A DNA stretch of 64,000 bases from Candidatus Endomicrobium neocapritermitis. GTDB lineage: Bacteria; Elusimicrobiota; Endomicrobiia; Endomicrobiales; Endomicrobiaceae. The stretch spans positions 1-64,000 of the forward strand of contig WRJZ01000045.1 of NCBI GenBank assembly GCA_009778325.1. Direction: 5' to 3'. This document shows positions 1 to 8,878 of the stretch, piece after piece; position 1 is the first letter of the stretch; each line of letters begins with the position of its first letter. The notes below the pieces were generated by a model. The model did not search any database. It was not told the origin of the DNA and saw only the letters and a list, made by a program, of their open reading frames with translations. The position numbers and the translations under genes were made by a program.

Positions 1-60
1 GAGCCGGGGCGCTCACCGTCTCGCGCCCGCTCGCAGACACGTCCTCCTTATTCGTCGGAC

Positions 61-146
61 GCTCGCCCTCTCCCGCAAGGGGCGAGGGAGAATACTTTTT
101 TGTCGTTGATTCGTAATTCGTCATTCGTAATTCGTAATTGCCGTTT
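61..146. repeat. Palindromic element, family A (one arm plus core)
   Basis: A GC-rich core hairpin (CCCTCTCCCGCAAGGGGCGA) is followed by an arm of repeated ATTCGTAA-like units ending in TTGCCGTT. The same core and arm recur at 5500-5641. The left arm would lie outside the window or is missing. It sits just downstream of the Bat operon's last gene. Confidence 0.8.
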
Positions 147-147
147 A

Positions 148-1590
148 TCACCAGTTTTTCCCGCCCTGCTCAAGAACCGTCCTCACAGGTTTATTCTTTA
201 TTTTGTCGGCATTCTTATCTGACTCATTATAATAATTTAATATTGTATCAATATGCGCATAGTTATCTTCTTCCTTTTTTCCGGCGTTCTCTTTTCGCGC
301 ATCTTTATTAAGCTCTTCTTTTTCTTTTTGCAGCTTTTGCTTTTCTTTCTCTAAAGCCTGCTGTTTCTGCCACTGCTCTGAAATTTTCGCATTATTCCGT
401 TGTATTTGTCTATCTATATTTTTTTGAATCTCTTTTTGTTTCTCTATCTCTTTTTTAAGCTCTTCTTTTATCCGCCTGCTTTCCGGAGTATCATCTTCCT
501 TTTCTAAATTATTAAGCTGCTGCTCAAGTTCTTTTTGTCTCTGCTGCGAAGCTGTTTTATCTTTTGTAAGTTCTTTATTTTTAGCCGCGGTTTCCGCTTC
601 TTTACGCATGGCTTCTTCTCTCTGAAGTTCGTTTTGTTTTTGCTGTTTAGCGTTATCATCAATTTTTTCTTCCGCGCTTTTATCATTTGATGACGGCTCG
701 GATGAAGATTTTGCTTTCTGCTTTTGCGCATTCTCTTTTTGTTCTCTCTGCTGCGCCTCTTTAAGCTGCTTTTCAAGGTTCTTTTCTTCATCTTTGAGAC
801 GCTTGCTCTCTTTTGCAAGCTCCTGCTGCGTTTGCTGTTCCTGCTGTTTCGCTAAAGCGCTTTCATGCTCTTTCCGTTCTGCCTGCTCTTCTTTGCTTCT
901 CTGTTCTTCAATTTCCTTTTTCAGACTTTCCTGTTCTTGACGGCTTCTTTCTGAATCCATCTGCTTCTGAAGTTCTTCCCTGTTTTTCTTTGTTTCTTCT
1001 TTCTCCTGCCTGCTTTCGCTCTTTTTTTGCCCGGCTTCCTGCTCCTTCTCTTTTGACCTGTCAGATTGAAATTTATTTTCTTCCTGCTGCTGGCGGTTTT
1101 TATCAAGATTTTTTTGGGTTTCGTCTTTACTTTGCTGCGGCTGTTTATTTTTTTGTTTCATTAAATTCTGTAAAAATTCAAGATTATATTTGGAATCTTT
1201 ATCCGACGGATTTATTTTAAGAGCGTCTTTATATAATTTTTCCGCTTCCCCGTATTCATTATTTCTGAATTTTACGTTCGCGATATTATACAGTATCTCG
1301 GCTTTGTCGGAATTTGAAAGATTATATTTTTGCAGTAAACTCTCATAGAGTTTTTCGGCTGTTTCCATATCTCCGCTTTTATACGCGGCTCCCGCCGCGT
1401 TTTTTACTATATTAATATTATCGGGATGTTTTGCGGCTTCGTTATTTAAAATTTCAAACGCTTTCGCAAAATCATCTTTATTGAATGCGTCCACGCCGGC
1501 ATTATTGCTTTTCACGCCTCTTGACGAAAAAAGATATAGCGCCGTAAACGCCGCCAGCAAAAAAATGATAATTAATATTCTTATCTTCAT
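148..1590 (-). CDS. Bat operon TPR/coiled-coil protein (BatC/BatE-like)
   Basis: 480 aa. It opens with one hydrophobic membrane or signal segment (about residues 4-23). Tetratricopeptide repeats follow at about 29-146, then a very long Lys/Glu/Gln-rich coiled coil at about 147-440 and a short tail ending GGKNW, like the KDW-type tails of Bat TPR proteins. It is the last gene of a five-gene minus-strand operon, and its ATG overlaps the preceding VWA gene's stop by 4 nt, so translation is probably coupled. Bat proteins are thought to form an envelope complex with MoxR-type ATPases for stress tolerance or aerotolerance, but the exact biochemistry is unknown. The coiled coil is much longer than in typical BatC proteins. 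Family assignment rests mainly on context and the TPR part. Confidence 0.8.
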   Translation of the reverse strand: MKIRILIIIFLLAAFTALYLFSSRGVKSNNAGVDAFNKDDFAKAFEILNNEAAKHPDNINIVKNAAGAAYKSGDMETAEKLYESLLQKYNLSNSDKAEILYNIANVKFRNNEYGEAEKLYKDALKINPSDKDSKYNLEFLQNLMKQKNKQPQQSKDETQKNLDKNRQQQEENKFQSDRSKEKEQEAGQKKSESRQEKEETKKNREELQKQMDSERSRQEQESLKKEIEEQRSKEEQAERKEHESALAKQQEQQTQQELAKESKRLKDEEKNLEKQLKEAQQREQKENAQKQKAKSSSEPSSNDKSAEEKIDDNAKQQKQNELQREEAMRKEAETAAKNKELTKDKTASQQRQKELEQQLNNLEKEDDTPESRRIKEELKKEIEKQKEIQKNIDRQIQRNNAKISEQWQKQQALEKEKQKLQKEKEELNKDARKENAGKKEEDNYAHIDTILNYYNESDKNADKIKNKPVRTVLEQGGKNW

Positions 1591-2588
1591 TTTTTACTCT
1601 TAACCGTTTTCGGATAAACAAGTTCTATTATAAAGGCAATTAACGCTAAAAACAGAAATATTTGGAACCTGTCATGCCTGCCGCTCTCTTTTACTTTGCC
1701 TTGAGAATCCTTGCCGAGAGTTTGCAGCTCTTTTATGATATCGGCAAACACATCTGCGCTGCCGGAAATCTCAAAATATTTACCTCCGGTTTCCGATGCG
1801 ATTTTTTGTAAAAGCGCCGAATCCAGCCTGCTTATAACGGTTTTACCGTTACTGTCTGTTACATACCTTATCAATGCTCCGGAAGAATCTCTTTCCGGTA
1901 TGGGAGCGCCCTGAGCCGTCCCTATGCCGACGGTTATAATTCTTAAATCGGCTTTCTTTGCCGACTCTATCGCCTCTTTTGTTTTTTCGTCGTGGTCTTC
2001 CCCGTCGGTAATTAAAATCATTACTCTTGAATTTGACGGTTTGCCGTTTAAAGATTTAACGGCAAGCGTTATCGGAGCGCTGAATTCCGTACCGCCGATA
2101 GGAAGATCTCCCGTACTCACTCTCTGCAAAAACATTTTAACGGCTTCAATGTCATAAGTCATTGGGCACTGCCACATTGCCATAGAGGAAAAAACAATAA
2201 CTCCGATTTTATCGCCTTCACGCTCTGTTATTATCCTGGACATAAGCACTTTTGCCCTTTCAAGCCTGTTAGATTTTACGTCTTCGGCAAGCATGCTTTT
2301 TGACACATCCAAAGCCAGCACGATTTCAGAGCTTGTTCTTTCTGTCTCCGTGTCTTTATTACCGTATTGCGGGCGGGCTAAAGCAAGTATAAGAAAAATA
2401 AATCCTGCAAACAAAGCGATATTTTTCACTTTATACGCATTAAAGTTGATATTGCTCAACACCGGAAGATTTGCTTTGCTTATCAAAAGGCTTAAATCCT
2501 TTTTCCTTTTCTTGTAAAACAAATAAAAAAGAAAAGCCAAAACCGGAATAAACAATAACAATAATAAATATTTTTCGTCTGCAAACAT
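1587..2588 (-). CDS. VWA-domain membrane protein, BatB/BatA type
   Basis: 333 aa with two N-terminal membrane segments (about 7-25 and 56-71, the second ending LALARPQ), a von Willebrand factor A domain (about 86-285) and a C-terminal membrane helix (about 308-327). The MIDAS metal site is visible as D94-x-S96-x-S98 in ALDVSKSML, with a later TDGEDHDE loop. VWA/MIDAS domains bind a divalent metal and mediate protein contacts. It is separated from the upstream VWA gene by a family F palindromic element (2610-2745) but shares strand and function, so it is probably the same operon. A paralogue of the next gene. Confidence 0.9.
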   Translation of the reverse strand: MFADEKYLLLLLFIPVLAFLFYLFYKKRKKDLSLLISKANLPVLSNINFNAYKVKNIALFAGFIFLILALARPQYGNKDTETERTSSEIVLALDVSKSMLAEDVKSNRLERAKVLMSRIITEREGDKIGVIVFSSMAMWQCPMTYDIEAVKMFLQRVSTGDLPIGGTEFSAPITLAVKSLNGKPSNSRVMILITDGEDHDEKTKEAIESAKKADLRIITVGIGTAQGAPIPERDSSGALIRYVTDSNGKTVISRLDSALLQKIASETGGKYFEISGSADVFADIIKELQTLGKDSQGKVKESGRHDRFQIFLFLALIAFIIELVYPKTVKSKK

Positions 2589-2609
2589 TTCATTAAACCT
2601 TTAAAATAT

Positions 2610-2745
2610 CAATTAACAATTAACAAATAACAATGAACAATTATGGAGTTTCGCATAAGCGAAACCTATTAATAAGTTTTCGCAAGGCGAAAACACAATA
2701 ATTATCAATTATTATTTGTTAATTGAAAATTGCCGTTACGGCAAT
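2610..2745. repeat. Palindromic element, family F, inside the Bat operon
   Basis: The left arm is built of AATTAAC/AACAATT units. Two inner hairpins follow (GTTTCGCATAAGCGAAAC, and GTTTTCGC around AAG before GCGAAAAC), and then a complementary arm of TTATTTGTTAATTG type. A GCCGTTACGGC tail overlaps the end of the upstream VWA gene and supplies its stop codon. The same inner hairpins occur in family C elements. Confidence 0.85.
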
Positions 2746-3728
2746 TTTCTAAGCCAAGTATTTTCCAACATAGCAACAAAAAACATCAATATCAGCACAG
2801 CCAGAACAAAATTTTTATAAAGTTCGTCATAATTTGTAAATTTTCTGATTTTTATGTCTTCTTTCTCAAGATTGTCTATCTGTTTCATAGCGTCTTTAAA
2901 CGATTGCGTATCCGTAACCCTGAAATACATTCCTCCGGTATTGGCGGCAATTTGTTTAGGGATATCTTCATTGAGCTTTTCCCTGTTGTCTCTTACAAGC
3001 CTTTTTCCGAAAAAAACGTCGTTAACTTCATATACGGCGCCCTCAATACTTCCCACTCCTATAGTGTAAATTTTGACTCCGTAATTCTCGGCTATTTTTG
3101 ACGCCGTAACCGGATCCACTTCGCCCATATTATTATTGCCGTCCGTAATAAGTATTAAAACTTTTTCTTTTGTTCTGCTTTCTTTCAGTCTGTTTACTGA
3201 AGTAACTATAGCCGAGCCGATAGCGGTTCCGTCAATTTTAATATCTTCCACGCTTACTTTTTTCACAAACTCCAAAAGCGATTCTTTATCTGTCGTAAGC
3301 GGAGACTGCGTAAACGCCATTCCGGCAAAAAGAACAAGACCTAACCTGTCATATTTTCTTTCCTTTATAAATTCGACGGCGGCATTTTTTGCGACTTCAA
3401 GCCTGTTTAAAGGGCTGAAATCTAATGAAAGCATGCTTCTTGAAATATCCAAAGCTATCATTATATCTATTCCGCGTTCATTGCTTTCTTCAAAGTTCCT
3501 GCCTTCCTGCGGACGCGCGAGAGCTATGATTATTAACGCTAAAGCAATGTATTTTAAAATTTTCAAAATTTCATGCAAATACGCTTTCAGCGAACGCCTT
3601 TCTTTTTCAAAAATTACTCCGCGCGGAAAAACAACGAAAGCGCCGCACGCGTTTGAGCCTTTACTTTTCAGCAGCGGCAGCAAAAACAATAAAAACAAAA
3701 GCAAGAATTCCGGATTGGCAAATCTCAT
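2736..3728 (-). CDS. VWA-domain membrane protein, BatA type
   Basis: 330 aa with the same plan as its downstream paralogue: two N-terminal membrane helices (about 7-21 and 56-71), a VWA domain with MIDAS residues D94-x-S96-x-S98 (ALDISRSML), the TDGNNNMGEV loop, and a C-terminal hydrophobic helix. ALARPQ after the second helix is typical of Bat proteins. The gene's last codons and TAA stop (WLRKLP*) lie in the palindromic repeat that follows, so the natural C-terminus may have been altered. Its start overlaps the BatD-like gene's stop by 4 nt. Confidence 0.9.
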   Translation of the reverse strand: MRFANPEFLLLFLLFLLPLLKSKGSNACGAFVVFPRGVIFEKERRSLKAYLHEILKILKYIALALIIIALARPQEGRNFEESNERGIDIMIALDISRSMLSLDFSPLNRLEVAKNAAVEFIKERKYDRLGLVLFAGMAFTQSPLTTDKESLLEFVKKVSVEDIKIDGTAIGSAIVTSVNRLKESRTKEKVLILITDGNNNMGEVDPVTASKIAENYGVKIYTIGVGSIEGAVYEVNDVFFGKRLVRDNREKLNEDIPKQIAANTGGMYFRVTDTQSFKDAMKQIDNLEKEDIKIRKFTNYDELYKNFVLAVLILMFFVAMLENTWLRKLP

Positions 3729-4606
3729 AACTTTCTTATAAATTCCTTTGTCTTTTCAAGACTTGCGGTCATATCGTCTTCGGACGGTTTGAAACGAGCG
3801 TACCTGGCAAGGTCAAAAATTTTCAAATACTCTTTCATCTCTTTTCTTGTCAGCGAAACGAAAACGATATTTTCGAGTTTTTTTAACAGCTCGGTTGACG
3901 TCATTTCCATGGCGTTAAAATTATATTTTTTCGATATGTATATTCTAAGTATTTCGGCGGCTCGGTAATAAAAAAAGCGCGCGTCGCCGTTTTTAATCGC
4001 TCCGGACTCAAGCAGATTATCAAGATTAACCAAAGCTTCCGTTTGAGGGTCGACAATAACCGCCGCTTTTTTAGTTTTTTTAATAACATGCTTTACGGAT
4101 AAGACAATTAAAATAACCAAAACCGTAAAAATCAGCCCGAGCCCGGCGGCATACTCGGGCTTAATGCTCATTTTTTTTAACGGTTTGATATCTTTTATAT
4201 CTTGCGGGTTTGCGTTAAGTACGCTGTTGATCAGTATTTTTGACGGAGGAGTAAAAAACATTTTTCTGTTTCCGGCAGTGTTTACGTACGCGATTCCGAC
4301 AGGTTCAAGTTTTAAAATACCGGTTTTATAAGCCGCAAGTTCGAAAATTATTTTATAAACATTCGGTTCGGCTGAAATGCGTTCGGCTGAAATATTAACG
4401 GTTTCAAAATTTTCAAATATAATATTTTTATTTACCGTAAGATATGAAGCTTCAGGAAGTTCGGCTATTACGATATACTTAATAATGTCACCGATATAGG
4501 CATTTTCCCTGTCCAAAGACACATTAACAACCGGATCTTTTGAAGCGGCAAAAACGTTCAGTACAGATAAGCTTATTATTAATGAAGCTAATAGTATTTT
4601 TTTCAT
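3725..4606 (-). CDS. BatD-like envelope protein
   Basis: 293 aa. A clear signal peptide (about 1-20, ending NVFAAS) is followed by a beta-rich extracytoplasmic part (about 22-135), one membrane helix (about 152-174) and a cytoplasmic alpha-helical domain with an ARYARFKPSE motif like those found C-terminally in BatD or DUF4381-type proteins. It is much shorter than classical BatD (about 500-600 aa), so it keeps perhaps one of the usual repeated N-terminal domains. It sits between DUF58 and BatA, exactly where BatD-like proteins belong. It abuts the DUF58 gene directly (stop 4607, start 4606). Confidence 0.7.
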   Translation of the reverse strand: MKKILLASLIISLSVLNVFAASKDPVVNVSLDRENAYIGDIIKYIVIAELPEASYLTVNKNIIFENFETVNISAERISAEPNVYKIIFELAAYKTGILKLEPVGIAYVNTAGNRKMFFTPPSKILINSVLNANPQDIKDIKPLKKMSIKPEYAAGLGLIFTVLVILIVLSVKHVIKKTKKAAVIVDPQTEALVNLDNLLESGAIKNGDARFFYYRAAEILRIYISKKYNFNAMEMTSTELLKKLENIVFVSLTRKEMKEYLKIFDLARYARFKPSEDDMTASLEKTKEFIRKL

Positions 4607-5488
4607 CTACCCCAGCATTGTCCTTCTTTCTCTTTCTTTAAAAAATCTTATTAACGGCTTTATGTAGGATTCTTTTGTATTAAGGTTTATAGCGTCAACT
4701 TTTGCAGTTTTGAAAATAGTATCATCAGCTTTGTCTAAAGCCGAGCTTCTTTCTTTCAAAAAATCATTATCGTAAAAAGTATCGATTGTAAGACTTTTGC
4801 CTGTTTCGGGATCAAACATTTCCACAAGCCCTATATCAGGCAGTTCTTTTTCTTTATCGTCGTTAATTTTTATGCAGATTAAATCGTGCCTTTTCGCGGT
4901 TACGGCCAAATCTCTTTCATATCCGGAATCCTGAAAATCCGATATAAGGAAAACCACGGATTTTTTTCTCCAGATTTCATTTATCGCTTTTAACGCCGTT
5001 GAAATTGAAGTCTTTTGTCCTGACGGTTTAAAATCCAGAATTTCTTTTATTATTCTTAAAATATTATTTTTGCCTTTTTTCGGTGTAATGATTTTTTCAA
5101 CTTTATCGGTAAAAGAAAGCATTCCCGCCCTGTCATTATTTCTTAAAGCCGCGAACGCCAAAATAGCCGCAATTTCCGCGGCTATTTCCGATTTCAGTTT
5201 ATCCGTGCTGCCGAAATGCTGAGAAGCCGACGCGTCGATAAGAAAAATTACGGCAAGCTCTCTTTCTTCGGTAAAAAGTTTTATGAACGGTTTTCCGTAG
5301 CGGGCCGTAACATTGCGGTCAATGGTTCTTATATCGTCGCCGACCTGATACTCTCTCACTTCGGCAAACTCTATGCCCCGGCCTTTGAACACGCTTTGAT
5401 ACTGCCCCGCAAAAACCTCGCTGACAAGTTTATTAGAACGTATTTCAAGGTTCCGTATTTGTTTTTTCAGCACATCTTTATCTAACAT
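4607..5488 (-). CDS. DUF58 family protein (VWA-like), first gene of Bat operon
   Basis: 293 aa. The DUF58 signature EVREYQVGDDIRTIDRNVTA is at about 43-62, followed by a VWA-like fold with a degenerate MIDAS D85-A-S87-A-S89. DUF58 proteins usually pair with MoxR AAA ATPases. No moxR lies directly upstream here, because argC follows after a repeat element, so the ATPase partner must be encoded elsewhere. It heads the operon DUF58, BatD-like, BatA, BatB, TPR with tiny or overlapping spacings. Confidence 0.88.
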   Translation of the reverse strand: MLDKDVLKKQIRNLEIRSNKLVSEVFAGQYQSVFKGRGIEFAEVREYQVGDDIRTIDRNVTARYGKPFIKLFTEERELAVIFLIDASASQHFGSTDKLKSEIAAEIAAILAFAALRNNDRAGMLSFTDKVEKIITPKKGKNNILRIIKEILDFKPSGQKTSISTALKAINEIWRKKSVVFLISDFQDSGYERDLAVTAKRHDLICIKINDDKEKELPDIGLVEMFDPETGKSLTIDTFYDNDFLKERSSALDKADDTIFKTAKVDAINLNTKESYIKPLIRFFKERERRTMLG

Positions 5489-5499
5489 AAAAACCCCTT

Positions 5500-5641
5500 A
5501 ACGGCAATTACGAATTACGAATCAAAGGCAACCCCTCACCCTCTTGCTTCGCAAGTCCCTCTCCCGCAAGGGGCGAGGGAAAATACTTTTGTCTTTGTCG
5601 TTCGCCGTTGATTCGTAATTCGTAATTCGTAATTGCCGTTA
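5500..5641. repeat. Palindromic element, family A (complete)
   Basis: The left arm (ACGGCAATTACGAATTACGA) and the right arm (ATTCGTAATTCGTAATTGCC) are reverse complements. Between them lies a GC-rich core with CCCTCTCCCGCAAGGGGCGA and a TTGTCTTTGTCGTTCGCCG linker. It fills the whole gap between argC and the DUF58 gene. Confidence 0.9.
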
Positions 5642-6661
5642 TATTAATCCCGTGGTTTCCGGCAGTCCGAACATAATATTCATATTTTGCACAGCCTGTC
5701 CGCTTGCGCCTTTAACCAAATTATCTATAACGGAAACTATAATAAGAATATTTGTCCTTTTGTCAACTTTTAAAGATATTTCGCAGGAATTTGTATTGTT
5801 AACATCTTTTATTCCCGGCATTACGTCTTCATCCAATATTTTTATAAAAGATTTATCTTTATAAAATTCTTTATACATAGCTACAACTTCGGAAGTTTCA
5901 ATATTTTTGCCGAGTTTAAGGTAAATGGTTGAAAGCATTCCGCGTTCCACCGGAATAATGTGCGGCGTAAAAGTCAGAGTAACGCTTTCGCCTGAAAGTT
6001 TAGAAAGCTCCTGCTCGATTTCAGGTATATGCCTGTGTCCGCCTGCAATTTTATACGCTCGGAAATTAGGATGCTCCTTAGAAAAATATTCCTGCGTGGG
6101 TTTTCTGCCTGCGCCGGATATTCCGCTTTTCGCGTCAACAATTATGCCTTGCATGTCTGTCAAACCGTTTTTAATCGCAGGGGCGCAGCCCAAAAGAACC
6201 GTAGTGGGATAACACCCGGGATTAGCCACAAGCTTTGCTTGTTTTATTGAAGGTTCATTAAGCTCCGACAGACCATATACCGCCTTGGTTATATAATCTT
6301 TCGCCGTATGCTCTACGCTATACCACTTTTCATAAATTTCAGAGCTTTTTATCCTGAAATCCGCCGATAAATCTATAACCTTAACTCCCGCGTCCAAAAG
6401 CTGCGGCACAACTTCAAATGCCACGGCGTGCGGCAATGCGAGAAACACAATGTCGCAGGCTGATTTTATTTTATTCACATCCAAAGCTTCAACTTTTAAA
6501 TTTAAAGAGTCAAATTGAGGATACACTTCTTTCAAATCTTTAGTTTCCGCGGCGCTTCTGCCGTAAAGCCCAGTTATTGCGGCTTCAGGATGTTTTGAAA
6601 GAATTTTTAAAAGCTCTTCTCCGGTGTAACCGGTTATGCCTACTATTCCTACTTTAATCAT
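5639..6661 (-). CDS. argC: N-acetyl-gamma-glutamyl-phosphate reductase
   Basis: 340 aa from the chosen start. It catalyses the NADPH-dependent reduction of N-acetylglutamyl phosphate in arginine biosynthesis. The N-terminal Rossmann motif is [14 protein letters not shown], the catalytic Cys is C150 in ANPGCYPT, and the catalytic His region is [11 protein letters not shown]. The open frame extends 17 codons upstream to 6712, but that part is encoded by a palindromic repeat. The ATG at 6661 has a good AAGGAG ribosome site 7 nt upstream and matches the family start. No other arg genes are adjacent. Confidence 0.96.
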   Translation of the reverse strand: MIKVGIVGITGYTGEELLKILSKHPEAAITGLYGRSAAETKDLKEVYPQFDSLNLKVEALDVNKIKSACDIVFLALPHAVAFEVVPQLLDAGVKVIDLSADFRIKSSEIYEKWYSVEHTAKDYITKAVYGLSELNEPSIKQAKLVANPGCYPTTVLLGCAPAIKNGLTDMQGIIVDAKSGISGAGRKPTQEYFSKEHPNFRAYKIAGGHRHIPEIEQELSKLSGESVTLTFTPHIIPVERGMLSTIYLKLGKNIETSEVVAMYKEFYKDKSFIKILDEDVMPGIKDVNNTNSCEISLKVDKRTNILIIVSVIDNLVKGASGQAVQNMNIMFGLPETTGLI

Positions 6662-6679
6662 TGCGAACTCCTTGTTGAC

Positions 6680-6775
6680 GCGTAGATGCATGGATGCGCG
6701 GATGCATGGCAACGACTTTTTGTCGTTGTATTTGATATGCGTCTACGCATCCATGCATCTATTCATCTGCTGTTC
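6680..6775. repeat. Palindromic element, family E
   Basis: The left arm is of CGTAGATGCATGGATGCG type and the right arm of GCGTCTACGCATCCATGCAT type, made of 8-mers GCATCCAT/ATGGATGC. They flank a GGCAACGACTTTTTGTCGTT hairpin core. It lies between argC and rsmI, and the rsmI stop is at its edge. Confidence 0.88.
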
Positions 6776-7448
6776 CGGGATAAATTAAAACTACAAACTC
6801 CCCTAAAATTTCTTTTCTGGCGGAAATCTCCGACAAAACTTCTTTGGCTTTGCCTCTTACAAACTCTTCAAACTTTTTGGTCAGCTCTCTTGCAAGGCAA
6901 ATTTCCGCGTTTTCCCCGAAAACTTCCGCGCATATTTCAACCGTTTTAAGAATTCTGTGAGGGGACTCGTAAAATATAACAGTTTTGCCTAGCTCCGCGC
7001 ATTTTGCGAGTTCTTTTTTCATTTTTCCGGGCTTTCTTTTTAAAAAACCGCAGAAAATAAATCCGTCCGTAGGCAAACCAGACCCTACCAAAGCCGTTAT
7101 AACGGCGCTCGCTCCCGGAAGAGCTTCAACTTTTATATTTTTACCTATCGCTTCCTTAACGAGAACGTATCCCGGGTCTGAAACCGCAGGAGTGCCGCCG
7201 TCGGAAATCAAAGCGACTTTTTTGCCGTTTAAAAGCTTATCGATAATTTGCGGCAAACGGTGCTGCTGGTTGTAAGAGTAAAAGCTTATGAGCGGTTTGG
7301 ATATTTCAAAATGAGCGAGCAGTTTGAGGCTATGCCTTGTATCTTCGCAGGCTATTAAATCACACTCTTTAAGAACTCTCAAAGCTCTTAAAGTTATGTC
7401 TTCAAGATTGCCTATTGGTGTCGGAACTATATATAAAATGCCGTTCAT
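6759..7448 (-). CDS. rsmI: 16S rRNA (cytidine-2'-O)-methyltransferase RsmI
   Basis: 229 aa from the chosen ATG. It 2'-O-methylates C1402 of 16S rRNA using SAM. The conserved start GILYIVPTPIGNLEDIT, CEDTRHS, ISDGGTPAVSDPG and FYESPHR motifs are all present. The frame continues 22 codons upstream to 7514, but those codons are repeat-derived, so 7448 is preferred although no clear ribosome site is seen there. The protein lacks the roughly 50-residue C-terminal extension of E. coli RsmI. It ends in YPGTADE with the stop at the edge of a palindromic element, so some trimming by the element is possible. Confidence 0.94.
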   Translation of the reverse strand: MNGILYIVPTPIGNLEDITLRALRVLKECDLIACEDTRHSLKLLAHFEISKPLISFYSYNQQHRLPQIIDKLLNGKKVALISDGGTPAVSDPGYVLVKEAIGKNIKVEALPGASAVITALVGSGLPTDGFIFCGFLKRKPGKMKKELAKCAELGKTVIFYESPHRILKTVEICAEVFGENAEICLARELTKKFEEFVRGKAKEVLSEISARKEILGEFVVLIYPGTADE

Positions 7449-7459
7449 ATTTAAAAAAG

Positions 7460-7579
7460 CAGTTAGTAGTGAATAGTGAGTAATGAGTATAATTATGGAG
7501 CGCGCTTCGCGCACCTATAATCAGCGGGGATTTGCCCCACAAAACAACTACTCACTACTCATTACTGACTGCTAACTGT
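7460..7579. repeat. Palindromic element, family H
   Basis: The left arm has TAGTGAATAGTGAGTAATGA units and the right arm has CTACTCACTACTCATTACTG. Two inner hairpins (GCGCGCTTCGCGC and GGGGATTTGCCCC) lie between them. It is the only family H copy seen in the window. The arm reads as ITHYSLLTAF in the spurious rsmI extension. Confidence 0.85.
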
Positions 7580-7581
7580 CA

Positions 7582-8823
7582 TTAGTTTATATTTGTATTT
7601 TCTTCGTTTAAAATTTTTACAAACACATCCACAACCTGCGGATCAAACTGAGTGCCGGAACCTTTCTGCAGCTCGGAAACGGCAAACTCTCTGGGCAGAG
7701 CTTTTCTATAAGGACGATCCGACGTCATCGCGTCATAAGCATCTATTACGGCGACTATGCGCGAGCCAAGCGGTATTTCTTCGCCGGCAAGTCCTTCGGG
7801 ATAACCGTTTCCGTCATACCACTCCTGATGATACAAAACCATCGGAGCTACCGGAGCGAGAAATGTTATCGGAGAAATAATTTTGTTTCCTATTGTAGGA
7901 TGTTTTTTTATGGTTTCCTGTTCTTCATGAGTAAGCTTTCCGGGCTTTCTCAATATCTGTTCCTCAATGCCTATTTTTCCTATGTCATGCATCAGCGCGG
8001 CGTATTCAACATGCCTTACGATTGCCTGCGGAAGATGCATCTTTTCCGCTATAAGTTTCGCGTAGTGTCTTCCCCTGTCGGCATGGTCGTAAGTATAGGA
8101 ATCTTTCGCGTCAATGGCTCTCGCTAGAGACTGCACCATTTCAAAGTAAAAATCCTGCAAATTATTGTAAAGTTCTATATTTTCAAGCGTCATCGCCGCC
8201 TGGTCAGCCAGTATCGTAAGAAGCCTTACGTCTCTGTCTTCAAAGTTCGTAATTTCATGCGATGCGTTTATGTTTAAGACGCCGACTACTCTGTTTTTAA
8301 CCCTTAACGGAACGGAAATAAAAGACTTTGATTTGTACCTCTCAGTGCTGTTAGGCCTCAAAAATCTTATATCGTTTTCTATGTTTTCCACAAAAACAGG
8401 CTTGCACGTCTGCGCGACTTTTCCCGCTATTCCTTCGCCGATTTTTATTCTTGTAGAAGCGGCGACATCAGCAGGAAGGCCTCTCGAAGCCGCTATATAT
8501 AACTCGTTATCATTCTGATCAATAAGCATAAGAGAACCGGCATCAGAGTGCATAAGTTTACATGCTACGTCTGTTACGGATTGAGCAAGCTCTTCTTTGC
8601 TCATTATGCCTGTCGCCGACATTCCGAATTCGTGAAGACCTGCAAGCATAACCAAAAGATTATCAAGATCCATGGAGTTTGATTGAAGTTTATTTTCAAG
8701 CTCCGCGATTCTTTCTTTGTCCTTTTCTTCGCTTTTTGTAATTTTACGGCGGGTTCTGTCAACCCAAACCAATAAAATAACGAACAATAAGCCAAAAATA
8801 ATAAAACTTGTTTCGTTAAACAT
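7582..8823 (-). CDS. GAF plus HD-GYP domain protein (probable c-di-GMP phosphodiesterase)
   Basis: 413 aa. One membrane helix (about 7-21), a short coiled coil (about 30-55), a GAF sensor domain (about 70-215) and a full HD-GYP domain (about 225-405). Catalytic HD (LMHDIGKIGIEE), the YHQEWYDGNGYPEGL stretch holding the GYP triad, and DAYDAMTSDRPYR are intact, so c-di-GMP hydrolysis is likely. The GAF domain points to ligand or redox sensing. No GGDEF protein lies in the window. Confidence 0.92.
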   Translation of the reverse strand: MFNETSFIIFGLLFVILLVWVDRTRRKITKSEEKDKERIAELENKLQSNSMDLDNLLVMLAGLHEFGMSATGIMSKEELAQSVTDVACKLMHSDAGSLMLIDQNDNELYIAASRGLPADVAASTRIKIGEGIAGKVAQTCKPVFVENIENDIRFLRPNSTERYKSKSFISVPLRVKNRVVGVLNINASHEITNFEDRDVRLLTILADQAAMTLENIELYNNLQDFYFEMVQSLARAIDAKDSYTYDHADRGRHYAKLIAEKMHLPQAIVRHVEYAALMHDIGKIGIEEQILRKPGKLTHEEQETIKKHPTIGNKIISPITFLAPVAPMVLYHQEWYDGNGYPEGLAGEEIPLGSRIVAVIDAYDAMTSDRPYRKALPREFAVSELQKGSGTQFDPQVVDVFVKILNEENTNIN

Positions 8824-8878
8824 ATTTTTTAATTCCCTTTTTTAAAGACAGCAAGTAATTCTCGCTGCGCACTGCCAA

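Noticed and set aside
3136-3741. 201-codon open frame on the plus strand
   Set aside because: Antisense shadow of the BatA-type VWA gene; low-complexity Ser/Ile/Lys translation.
5500-5641. Simple Rho-independent terminator as the explanation of the elements
   Set aside because: The arms are far too long, lack a T run, occur inside coding regions and in operons, and recur as families.
6662-6712. N-terminal extension of ArgC
   Set aside because: These 17 codons are family E repeat DNA. The ATG at 6661 has its own AAGGAG site and matches the family start.
7449-7514. N-terminal extension of RsmI
   Set aside because: Encoded by the family H arm; the conserved protein starts at 7448.
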